A stretch of 64,000 nt of DNA from Arthrobacter crystallopoietes (lineage in GTDB: Bacteria > Actinomycetota > Actinomycetes > Actinomycetales > Micrococcaceae). Position numbers and translations under genes: made by a program. Below are positions 50,651-58,482 of this stretch, in pieces. Below the pieces are notes generated by a model. The model was not told the origin of the DNA. It saw nothing but the letters and a program-made list of their open reading frames with translations, and did no database searches. The stretch lies in contig NZ_CP018863.1 of the NCBI RefSeq assembly GCF_002849715.1, positions 2,604,001 through 2,668,000 of the forward strand, in the 5' to 3' direction. The first letter of the stretch is position 1; the number at the start of each line of letters is the position of its first letter.

Positions 50651-52072
50651 ATGTCTACAACCCTGATTACCGGCGGGACCGTGGTCAGCTCGACAGGCCG
50701 CAGCGAAGCGGATGTACTGATCGACGGCGAAAAGGTCGTGGCCGTACTGGCGCCCGGTTCCACCCTGCTGGGCCATGACCTGAAGTCCTCGGTGGACACC
50801 GTGCTGGACACCGCCGGCAAATACGTTGTCCCCGGCGGGATCGACGCGCACACCCACATGCAGATGCCCTTCGGCGGCACCGAAGCGAGCGACACCTTCG
50901 AAACCGGTACGCGGGCCGCAGCATGGGGAGGTACGACGACGATCGTGGACTTCGCGATCCAAAAGTACGGCGAACGGGTGATGGACGCGCTGAACGCCTG
51001 GCACGACAAGGCGTCCGGCCAGTGCGCCATCGACTACGGTTTCCACCAGATCATCGGCGACGTGAACGACGATTCGCTCAAGGCCATGGAGGGCCTGATC
51101 GGCGAGGGGATCTCCAGCTACAAACTGTTCATGGCGTACCCCGGGGTTTTCTACAGCGACGACGCGCAGATCTTCAAGGCGATGCGCGTCGGGGCGGACA
51201 CCGGATTGATGACCATGATGCACGCCGAGAACGGTCCGGCGATCGACGCCATGGTGGCCGAACTGCTGGCCCAGGGCAAGACCGATCCGTACTACCACGG
51301 GGTGGCGCGGGCATGGCAGATGGAGGAGGAAGCCACCCACCGCGCCATCATGCTGGCCAATCTCACCGGCGCCCCGCTGTACGTGGTCCACGTCTCGGCC
51401 AAGCAGGCCGTGGCCCAGCTGGCGGCGGCCCGGAACAACGGACAGAACGTCTTCGGCGAAACCTGCCCGCAGTACCTGTACCTCTCGCTGGAAGACCAGC
51501 TGGGTGCGCCGGGTTTCGAAGGGGCTAAATGGGTATGTTCCACGCCCCTGCGGTCCAAACTCGAGCATCACCAGGACCACATGTGGCAGGCGCTGCGCAC
51601 CAACGATCTCCAGATGGTCTCCACCGACCACTGCCCGTTCTGTATGAAGGGGCAGAAGGACATGGGCCTGGGGGATTTCTCCAAGATCCCCAACGGCATC
51701 GGCGGGGTGGAGCACCGGATGAACCTGATCTACCAGGGCGTGGCGGACGGCAAGATCCCGCTGGAGCGCTGGGTGGAAATCACCAGCACCACCCCGGCGC
51801 GGATGTTCGGCATGTACGGACGTAAAGGCGTCATCACCCCCGGTGCCGATGCCGACGTCGTTATTTACAACCCGGCAGGGCATACGTCGCTCGGGCTGGA
51901 GAAGACCCACCACATGAACATGGACTACTCCGCGTGGGAAGGCTTCGAGATCGACGGCCACGTGGACACCGTCCTGTCCCGCGGCCGCGTCATCGTCGAC
52001 GACAACCAGTACCTGGGCAGCAAGACGCACGGGCAGTACCTGAGGCGTGCTCCCAGCCAGTACCTGATCTAG
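50651..52072 (+). CDS. Dihydropyrimidinase (D-hydantoinase)
   Basis: A 473-residue amidohydrolase with a two-zinc site: His67 and His69 in DAHTHMQ, carbamylated Lys158 in SSYKLFM, His191 in MHAENG, His in VVHVSA and Asp in STDHCPF (about 324). It opens dihydrouracil/dihydrothymine or hydantoin rings to N-carbamoyl amino acids. AGGAGG precedes the ATG, 36 bp after the ureidopropionase stop. The gene order ureidopropionase, dihydropyrimidinase, LLM oxidoreductase forms a compact operon. Confidence 0.93.
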   Translation: MSTTLITGGTVVSSTGRSEADVLIDGEKVVAVLAPGSTLLGHDLKSSVDTVLDTAGKYVVPGGIDAHTHMQMPFGGTEASDTFETGTRAAAWGGTTTIVDFAIQKYGERVMDALNAWHDKASGQCAIDYGFHQIIGDVNDDSLKAMEGLIGEGISSYKLFMAYPGVFYSDDAQIFKAMRVGADTGLMTMMHAENGPAIDAMVAELLAQGKTDPYYHGVARAWQMEEEATHRAIMLANLTGAPLYVVHVSAKQAVAQLAAARNNGQNVFGETCPQYLYLSLEDQLGAPGFEGAKWVCSTPLRSKLEHHQDHMWQALRTNDLQMVSTDHCPFCMKGQKDMGLGDFSKIPNGIGGVEHRMNLIYQGVADGKIPLERWVEITSTTPARMFGMYGRKGVITPGADADVVIYNPAGHTSLGLEKTHHMNMDYSAWEGFEIDGHVDTVLSRGRVIVDDNQYLGSKTHGQYLRRAPSQYLI

Positions 52073-52079
52073 GAGCGCC

Positions 52080-53138
52080 ATGGAATTCGGAACAGTCCTC
52101 CAGTGCAACCCGCCGGCAGCCCGCACCGTGGCGCTGGCGAAGAAGGCCGAAGAGCACGGGTTCGACTACGTTTGGACCTTCGATTCGCACCTGCTGTGGC
52201 AGGAGCCCTACGTGATCTACAGCCAGATTCTGGCCGAGACCCGCACCATCAAGGTGGGCCCCATGGTCACCAACCCGGCCACGCGGGACTGGACCGTCAC
52301 GGCGTCCACCTTCGCCACGCTGAACCAGATGTACGGCAACCGGACGGTGTGCGGAATCGGCCGCGGCGACTCGGCCGTGCGGGTAATCAACGGCGCGCCG
52401 ACCACCCTGAAGACACTGCGCCAGGCCGTCCACGTAATCCGCGAACTGGCCAACTCGCGCCCGGTCGAATACAACGGGGCCACCCTCCAGTTCCCGTGGA
52501 GCATAGGGTCCGAGCTGGAGGTGTGGGTTGCCGCCTATGGTCCGCTGGCGCTGAAGCTGGCCGGCGAAGTGGGCGACGGCTTCATCCTGCAACTGGCCGA
52601 TGTGGACATTGCTGAATGGATGATCCAGACCGTGCGCCAGGCAGCCGCCAATGCGGGACGGGATCCGCTGGCCGTCAAGTTCTGCGTGGCCGCGCCGATG
52701 TATGTGGGCCAGGACTGGGAACACATGCGCGACCAGTGCCGCTGGTTCGGCGGCATGGTGGGCAACCATGTGGCGGACATCGTGGCCAAGTACGGCTCGG
52801 ACTCCGCGGTGCCGCAGGCCCTGACCGATTACATCGCCGGCCGCGACAGCTATGACTACAACGAGCACGGCCGCGCTGGCAACACCCACACATCGTTTGT
52901 CCCGGACGAGATTGTCGACCGGTTCTGCGTGCTCGGCACGGCGGAGCAGCACATCGAGAAGCTGGAAAAGCTCAAGGCCCTCGGCGTCACCCAGTTCGCC
53001 GGCTACCTGCAGCACGACAACAAAGAGGAGACGCTGCGGGTCTACGGCGAAACCATCATGCCCGCGCTTCGCGAGCACGTGGTGGCCAAAGCAGAAGCGG
53101 ATCGGCCTGACCTGACCCGGCAACAGGCCTCCACATAA
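52080..53138 (+). CDS. LLM class (probably F420-dependent) oxidoreductase linked to dihydropyrimidinase
   Basis: A 352-residue TIM-barrel luciferase-like oxidoreductase: TVALAKKAEEHGFDYVWTFDSH split across residues 17-38, then NQMYGNRTVCGIGRGDSAVRV (about 82-102) and VGDGFILQLAD. Starts eight bases after the dihydropyrimidinase stop. LLM proteins of this type recur beside hydantoinase genes. No dihydropyrimidine dehydrogenase is found in the operon, so it may carry out the pyrimidine reduction or another step with F420H2 or FMNH2. Cofactor and substrate are inferred. Confidence 0.85.
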   Translation: MEFGTVLQCNPPAARTVALAKKAEEHGFDYVWTFDSHLLWQEPYVIYSQILAETRTIKVGPMVTNPATRDWTVTASTFATLNQMYGNRTVCGIGRGDSAVRVINGAPTTLKTLRQAVHVIRELANSRPVEYNGATLQFPWSIGSELEVWVAAYGPLALKLAGEVGDGFILQLADVDIAEWMIQTVRQAAANAGRDPLAVKFCVAAPMYVGQDWEHMRDQCRWFGGMVGNHVADIVAKYGSDSAVPQALTDYIAGRDSYDYNEHGRAGNTHTSFVPDEIVDRFCVLGTAEQHIEKLEKLKALGVTQFAGYLQHDNKEETLRVYGETIMPALREHVVAKAEADRPDLTRQQAST

Positions 53139-53453
53139 CGGCGGCAAACAGAGTACGACTGTGAGACTTTCTTGTAGCTGGTCTGGGACTGGCTGGCAGG
53201 ATGGGTACTGGCCGTTCCGCCGGCCATGGATGTGACTCGAGCGTACGTTGACCATGAAGTGTCTTGCCGCCGACTTGTCCATCCGTGGCGCGGGCCGGCC
53301 GGACCTGTCCGGCCCACCTCGGTAGCTTGATCAGAAGATTGTCCGCCGCCTTGAGGCGCGTGACCCGTCACAGTGCTGTTCCGATGTGTTTCCTACCCGG
53401 ACTGGTACCGGCCGACAGCGGCCTGACCATCTCCATCACTGAGGAAAGGTGCC
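53139..53453 (+). other. Non-coding left end of the IS110-family element, candidate guide (bridge) RNA region
   Basis: No gene is seen in these 315 bp. The stretch contains hairpin-forming sequences, for example a 6-bp stem at 53209-53226 and a 7-bp stem with CCTG loop at 53297-53314. In IS110-group elements the non-coding DNA before the transposase gene encodes a structured guide RNA; the same may hold here. The exact left boundary of the element is not visible because this family lacks clear terminal inverted repeats. Confidence 0.4.
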
Positions 53454-54533
53454 GTGACCGCCATTTCTATCGTCGCGCATTCCTACCCGTTTGTCGTGGG
53501 CGTCGACACCCACGCCCGCAATCACGTCTACGCGATCCTTGCAGCCAGGACCGGCGAGCTGATCGATACCCGAGACTTCCCAACGACGTCTGCCGGCATC
53601 AACAGGGCCATCGCGTGGGTGGCCCGCCGCACCGACGCAGACGCTGACACGCTGTGGGTGATCGAAGGCGCCGCATCTTACGGAGCCGTCCTGGCCGGCG
53701 CTGTCGCCGCCGAGGGTTACCCGGTGGCCGAGGCTCCGCGAATGGACGCGAAGAAACGCCACGGCGTCGGCAAATCCGATGCCCTCGATGCGCACCACAT
53801 TGCCGCAGCCGCGTTGCCGCTGCCACAGGCGAAGCTATGCCGCCCGAGGCTCAACGAGGGGGTGCGCCAGGCCTTGCGGATCCTGGTCACGGCCCGCGAC
53901 GCCATGAGCGCCGAGCGCACCCGTTCGGTCAACTCGCTCACCGCACTGCTGCGCACCAATGATCTGGGATTGGACGCCCGCAGGGCACTCTCAGCAGCTC
54001 AGATCGCTGAAGCGTCGCGGTGGCGCGCCCGAGAGGAGGAACTGTCCCTGACCATCGCCCGGACCGAGGCAACGCGGTTGGCCAAACGTGTCCTCGAACT
54101 CGATGACCAGCTCAAAGCCAATGACAAGCAAGTGACCGAGCTGGTACAGATCAGCGAGGCCGCACCCCTGCTGCATGAAAAGGGCTTTGGGTCCGTCACT
54201 GCAGCGACCTGCCTCACCGCCTGGTCCCATCAGGGACGGGTTCGGAACGAGGCGGCCTACGCCTCCCTGGCCGGCGTGAATCCTATCCCCGCTTCCTCAG
54301 GAAACACCGTCCGGCACCGCCTGAACCGAGGCGGAGACAGAAACCTGAACCGCGCTCTCCACATGGTCGCTCTCACCAAGATGACCCACGACGAGGAGAC
54401 CCGGAGATACGTGGAGAAACGGCGAACAGAAGGACGCACCGACCGGGAAATCCGCCGATGCATCAAACGCTACCTAGCCCGACGCGTCCACCGCACGCTC
54501 AACGCCGCGAGCCCGTGCCTGAAGAGCGCTTGA
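53454..54533 (+). mobile_element. IS110 family transposase
   Basis: A 359-residue DEDD transposase/recombinase. Asp18 in VGVDTHARNH, Glu71 in VIEGAASYG, and Asp109/Asp112 in KSDALDA make the N-terminal RuvC-like site; the C-terminal Tnp20 domain contains SLAGVNPIPASSGNTV with the candidate catalytic serine. Starts with GTG after GAGGAAAGG. Full length, so apparently functional. It lies between the pyrimidine operon and a truncated luxR gene, at the start of a scarred zone. Confidence 0.9.
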
Positions 54534-54560
54534 CAGACATAGAAGAGTCGGCGGTGCGCC

Positions 54561-54923
54561 TCAGCGCGCGATGGTTTCCTTGTCGGGCTCCACCGCGTCC
54601 GGCCGCAGGCGTGCCGCGAGTTCGCCGCGGCTGTGGACGCCGACCTTGGCGAAGACGGACTTCAAGTGGTCCTGCACGGTATGCGCCGAGATGAAGAGCC
54701 TGTCCGCCATCTCCGCCGTCGAACGCCCGGCGATGACCTCGGCACAGATGTGCCGTTCACGGGGCGTGAGTCCGTAGGCGGCCAGCAGGAGGGCGATCAG
54801 CTCCTGTCCCGCGGCCGGCTCAATAACGACGGCGGTCGAGGCCTCCTCCGCGCCGATCAGCAGGGACGCGTGGAGGATGGCCCAGTGCCCGCGGGCATCG
54901 CGCAGCTTCGCCCGGACTTCCAG
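54561..54923 (-). pseudogene. LuxR-type regulator, C-terminal remnant
   Basis: The reading on the minus strand gives 120 residues ending in a complete LuxR helix-turn-helix (GLTPRERHICAEVIAGRSTAEMA and HTVQDHLKSVFAKVGVHSRGEL, stop at 54561). There is no start codon: immediately upstream of the first sense codon (54921-54923) is an in-frame TAA, and five bases further lies the stop of the capA-like gene. LuxR regulators of this type are usually 300 residues or more, so the N-terminal sensor part has been lost by deletion or rearrangement. Probably not functional. Confidence 0.8.
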
Positions 54924-54928
54924 TTACC

Positions 54929-56032
54929 TCACCTGGCTGTCATGGTGCCATCATTCGCCAGACTGATCGTGGTGCCGAAGCTGCTGCTGGCGTCGCCAAG
55001 CACGCGGTGCAGCCAAGCGGCGTCATCCCCTGTGGCCCGCTCCAGCCGCATGCGCCGGGAGCGCATGGGCACAAGGCGCAGCTCGTGCAGTTCCCGGGTG
55101 CGCGTGTCCACGGTGACGAAGTACAGGAGGCGCAGGTCGTCACGGAACTGCTCGTAACCGCTGATGCCCTCGTAATCGTTGATCAGGTCGCCGCAGCCGT
55201 ACAGGATCGGCTGGCCGCGGTAGACCTCGATCGGACGCGGATGGTGCGACGAGTGGCCATGTACTATGTCGATGCCGCCATCGATCAGCCGGTGGGCAAA
55301 CTGGACCTGGCCGCGGGGAACGGCGTAGCCCCAGTTCGAGCCCCAATGCAGGGAGGCCACAGCGAGGTCGCCTTCCCGCTTGGCGGCGTGCACGCGTTCG
55401 ATGATCAGTGCTGCACTGTCCGCGGACAGATCCGGCAGCAGAGCCACGCCTGGCCGGTGGTCACCGGCGGCATTGGCGGGGGAGATGCCGCTCGACTCCA
55501 GTCCGGCCGACCAGATGAGCATCCTCCCGTGACCGGTGCTCAGCACCGCCGGGTTCCACGCTTCCTGGGCGTCCCGCCCTGCACCAGCGGTTCGGATACC
55601 TATGCCGTGCAGCACGTCGACCGTGTCAGTCAGGCCGGCGACGCCGAAGTCCAGCACGTGGTTGTTCGCCAGCACACAGACATCGATGCCGGCGATAGTG
55701 AGACAAGCGATGTTGTCCGGGCGCATGCGGTAGTGGATGCCCTTGCGCGGGGCGAAATCGCCGTCGTTGGTAATGCTGGTTTCCAGGTTCACCACCCGCG
55801 CATCCGGCGCGGCTTCGCCGATAATCTCCAGCGCATCGCCCCACGGCCAGTCCGGCTCCACCGGTCGGGGAATGGGACCGTTGGCCGCTTCGGCCAGCGC
55901 AACGTAATCCCGAGCATTGCGGATGTACCCCTCGCGCAGCTTCGGCGATCCCGGGCTGGGCAAGATCTGGTCGATACCCCGACCGGTCATCACGTCTCCG
56001 GCGAGGAACAGTTTGATCGTGTCGGAAGCCAT
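54929..56032 (-). CDS. CapA family (poly-gamma-glutamate synthesis-like) metallophosphatase-fold protein
   Basis: A 367-residue CapA-domain protein. KLFLAGDVMTGRGIDQIL (about 6-23), VNLETSITND (about 83-92), VCVLANNHVLDFG (about 119-131), ASLHWGSNWGY and HGHSSHHPRP (late His cluster) match the calcineurin-like CapA fold. No signal peptide. An upstream GTG at 56068 with GGAGGGG would add twelve residues and is a valid alternative; the Met at 56032 fits family starts better. Its 3' end abuts the luxR remnant, so the gene may be close to a deletion junction. Function in bacteria without capsule genes is unclear. Confidence 0.85.
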   Translation of the reverse strand: MASDTIKLFLAGDVMTGRGIDQILPSPGSPKLREGYIRNARDYVALAEAANGPIPRPVEPDWPWGDALEIIGEAAPDARVVNLETSITNDGDFAPRKGIHYRMRPDNIACLTIAGIDVCVLANNHVLDFGVAGLTDTVDVLHGIGIRTAGAGRDAQEAWNPAVLSTGHGRMLIWSAGLESSGISPANAAGDHRPGVALLPDLSADSAALIIERVHAAKREGDLAVASLHWGSNWGYAVPRGQVQFAHRLIDGGIDIVHGHSSHHPRPIEVYRGQPILYGCGDLINDYEGISGYEQFRDDLRLLYFVTVDTRTRELHELRLVPMRSRRMRLERATGDDAAWLHRVLGDASSSFGTTISLANDGTMTAR

Positions 56033-56144
56033 CAGCGCCACCCGTTCCCACGGCCTATCTAAAACCACTTTAGCGCTGCCCCTCCGGGATTCCCCTGTTG
56101 AAAATGACCGACGCCCATACCGATTGCCGAGTCATACTAGAGGC

Positions 56145-56382
56145 ATGAGGACCGTGGTTTCCATGCCCGATAAGACCTTCGAACGCGCAGAAGCTCTAGC
56201 GAGTTCCCTTGGCCTGAGCAGGTCCGAGTTCATAACGCGCGCTGTTGATCGCTATGCCGATGGACTGGAACGTTCGTCGCTGACTGCTCGGATCAATACA
56301 ACTATCGAACGATCTGGAATCGACGATCGCCATCGTGGGAACGGGTCATTCCACCTTGTCCGCTGATGGTGAAGATTGGTAA
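56145..56382 (+). pseudogene. Ribbon-helix-helix antitoxin (MazE-like), frameshifted
   Basis: The first about 60 codons read as a ribbon-helix-helix antitoxin (MRTVVSMPDKTFERAEALAS, then LSRSEFITRAVDRYADGLE). The original frame then runs into a non-matching tail ending HLVR. One frame over, the sequence reads HSTLSADGEDW followed by TAA at 56380-56382, a tail typical of these antitoxins (acidic, ending in W). A one-base insertion (or two-base deletion) near 56300-56335 therefore seems to have broken the gene. An ATG-CAG follows at 56383, where MazF would begin, but no toxin sequence continues. Confidence 0.65.
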
Positions 56383-56403
56383 ATGCAGGCCAAACGCGTC
56401 GTC

Positions 56404-56434
56404 CAGCCCGGCCGCTAATGGAGCAGCCGGGCTG
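56404..56434 (-). terminator. Terminator after the hydroxyquinol dioxygenase gene
   Basis: CAGCCCGGC (56404-56412) pairs with GCCGGGCTG (56426-56434) around a 13-base loop, 26 bp beyond the stop of the leftward dioxygenase gene. Confidence 0.55.
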
Positions 56435-56459
56435 AACGAGTTTGCCGTTCGGTCTTCGC

Positions 56460-57374
56460 TTAGGTTTCTGCGGGGGCGAGGACGATGTCGAAGCGGGTGC
56501 GGGCCCAGGTTTGGTTGCCGAGGTCTCGGCCGTCGGGGGTGGGGGTGCCGGCAGGCTGCTGGTCGAATTTCTTGATCAGGGAGTCTTTGACGCCGAACAC
56601 GCTGTCGCCGATCTCGATCTGGGGGTCGCCTTCGACGAAGATGTGGGTGACGAGGGTGCGCAGGTTCTGCGCGGTGACCATGAAGTGCAGGTGTGAGGCG
56701 CGGACGGGGGAGCGGCCGGTAGCTTCGAGCATTTTGCCGACGGGCCCGTCGTGCGGGATCGGGTACGGGGTAGGGGTGAGTCCCCAGAAACTGTAGTTCC
56801 CGTTCCCATCGCTGTAGAGGTGGGCGCGTCCGGCGACGCGTCCGTCGGTGTACTGGACGTCGTAGAACCCGTCGTCGTCGGCTTCCCAGACCTCGATCCG
56901 CGCGTTCGGAACCGGTTTGCCAGCGGTGTCCTTTACGGTGCCTTCGACCCAGCAGGGCTGGCCGGCGGCGCCGCCGGCGATGTCCCCGCCGATCGGGATC
57001 TCGGGGGCGTCCTCGGTAAAGAACGGCCCGAAGACGGTGGCCTCGGTGGCATCCCCTACGGCTTCGTTGTTGACGGCGATGGTCTGCATGGAGGCGCCGA
57101 GGACGTCGGAGAGCAGGATGAATTCCTGGCGTTTGTCGTCGGTGATGTGGCCGGCGGCGGTGAGGAATTCGATGCCCTTGTTCCATTCGTCCTCGGTGAG
57201 GCGGACTTCGCGAATGAAGTTGTGCAGGTGCTTGGTCAACGACTGCATCAACTGCTTCAACCGCTCGTCCTTCGCGCCGTCGAAGGACGCGATGACGGTG
57301 TCGACGAGCTGCTGCTCGACGGCGCGCTGTTCTGGGCTGATGCCGCTGGTTCCGGTGGTGGTGGTTTCCGTCAT
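56460..57374 (-). CDS. Hydroxyquinol 1,2-dioxygenase (intradiol)
   Basis: A 304-residue intradiol dioxygenase that opens hydroxyquinol (1,2,4-benzenetriol) to maleylacetate. Non-heme Fe(III) ligands fit Tyr171 (GFYDVQ), Tyr204 ([11 protein letters not shown]), His228 and His230 (SHLHFMV). The N-terminal helical dimerisation domain (about 15-110) is present. Catechol 1,2-dioxygenase is the structural alternative, but the maleylacetate reductase gene 41 bp upstream, in the same operon, strongly favours hydroxyquinol. Confidence 0.9.
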   Translation of the reverse strand: MTETTTTGTSGISPEQRAVEQQLVDTVIASFDGAKDERLKQLMQSLTKHLHNFIREVRLTEDEWNKGIEFLTAAGHITDDKRQEFILLSDVLGASMQTIAVNNEAVGDATEATVFGPFFTEDAPEIPIGGDIAGGAAGQPCWVEGTVKDTAGKPVPNARIEVWEADDDGFYDVQYTDGRVAGRAHLYSDGNGNYSFWGLTPTPYPIPHDGPVGKMLEATGRSPVRASHLHFMVTAQNLRTLVTHIFVEGDPQIEIGDSVFGVKDSLIKKFDQQPAGTPTPDGRDLGNQTWARTRFDIVLAPAET

Positions 57375-57415
57375 GGTGGTTCTCCTAAAACTTTGTGCGA
57401 CCAGGTGCGTCCCGG

Positions 57416-58480
57416 TCAGAGGCCGGGGGTGGTGCCGGCGGTGGCGGCTCGGAGCAGTTCGGTGAGGTTCTGCTCGGTAGGGGTGCGCGGGTTGGATGCG
57501 GGGATGATGGGCAGGATGATGTCGACGGCCTCGGGAATGTTGTCTTCGGTGAAGCCGTAGTCCTTCAGCGCCTTGGGTGCGTCTAGGGTTGCGCGGAGTT
57601 TGTTGAGGCCTTCCACGGCATCGTTGGTGCCGAAGGCCGCGGCGATCCGGTTGGCGGCGTGGGGGGCTTCGGGGGCGTTGAACGCGAGCACGTAGGGGAG
57701 CACGGTGGCGTGGGTCTGGGCGTGGGGCATGTTCCAGGTTCCGCCGAGGACGTGGCAGATCTTGTGGTGCATGCCCGAGCCGGCGGACGCGAACGCGACC
57801 GCCGCCAGGTACGCGCCGTAGAGCGCCTGTTCGCGTCCCTCGGGCCCGGAAGGATCATGCTTCACTGCTGGCAGGCCCTGGTTGAGGGCGCGGATGCCTT
57901 CGGCAGCCAAAGCCTGGTTGATCGGGTCCACGCGGGGCCCCCACATGGAGTCCACGCAGTGCGCCAGGGCGTTCAAACCGGAGGCCACCGAGAGGTCCGC
58001 CGGCAGCGAGAGGGTCAGTTCGGCGTCGTAAATCACGGTTGCGGGAAGGACACGGTCGTCGATGCCGGTGCTCTTGCGCGCCGCTTCGGTCAGGCCCCAC
58101 ACGTTGGTGGCTTCGGACCCGGCGTACGTGGTGGGCACGGCGATGATCGGCAGGCCCGATGTGAGGGCGATGGCCTTGGCCAGGCCGGTGGTGGAGCCGC
58201 CGCCGACGCAGACCAGCAGGTCGATGCCGTGCTCCTGGGCTGCTGCGCGGGCTTTTTCGGCCTTCTCGATCGGCACGTGCGGGGCGACGTCGTCGTAATC
58301 CAAGGCCACGCTGACGCCAGCGGTGACCTTCTTCGCGATCGGGGCCTCGAACTCCGAGGCGATCACCATGACCTTCCGCGCACCGAAGCGCTCTACTTCG
58401 GCGGCCAGGTTCTCCGCGGCCTTGCCGGAGCCGAACAGCACCCGCTGTCCTAGGGTCACGTGTTCAAAATTCAGGCTCAT
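57416..58480 (-). CDS. Maleylacetate reductase
   Basis: A 354-residue iron-type alcohol dehydrogenase-fold enzyme, reducing maleylacetate to 3-oxoadipate with NAD(P)H. Visible: [15 protein letters not shown] (about 92-106), [16 protein letters not shown] (about 115-130), and metal-site histidines in the [11 protein letters not shown] and [10 protein letters not shown] stretches. Starts two bases after the monooxygenase stop. With the dioxygenase it forms the lower hydroxyquinol pathway feeding the 3-oxoadipate route. Confidence 0.92.
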   Translation of the reverse strand: MSLNFEHVTLGQRVLFGSGKAAENLAAEVERFGARKVMVIASEFEAPIAKKVTAGVSVALDYDDVAPHVPIEKAEKARAAAQEHGIDLLVCVGGGSTTGLAKAIALTSGLPIIAVPTTYAGSEATNVWGLTEAARKSTGIDDRVLPATVIYDAELTLSLPADLSVASGLNALAHCVDSMWGPRVDPINQALAAEGIRALNQGLPAVKHDPSGPEGREQALYGAYLAAVAFASAGSGMHHKICHVLGGTWNMPHAQTHATVLPYVLAFNAPEAPHAANRIAAAFGTNDAVEGLNKLRATLDAPKALKDYGFTEDNIPEAVDIILPIIPASNPRTPTEQNLTELLRAATAGTTPGL

Positions 58481-58482
58481 GC

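Noticed and set aside
50258..52126. 622-codon minus-strand open frame opposite ureidopropionase and dihydropyrimidinase
   Set aside because: It spans two well-supported genes and has no protein family features.
56366..56575. Reading frame directly after the antitoxin as a possible toxin
   Set aside because: It is antisense to the hydroxyquinol dioxygenase gene, Arg/Gly-rich and lacks MazF motifs.
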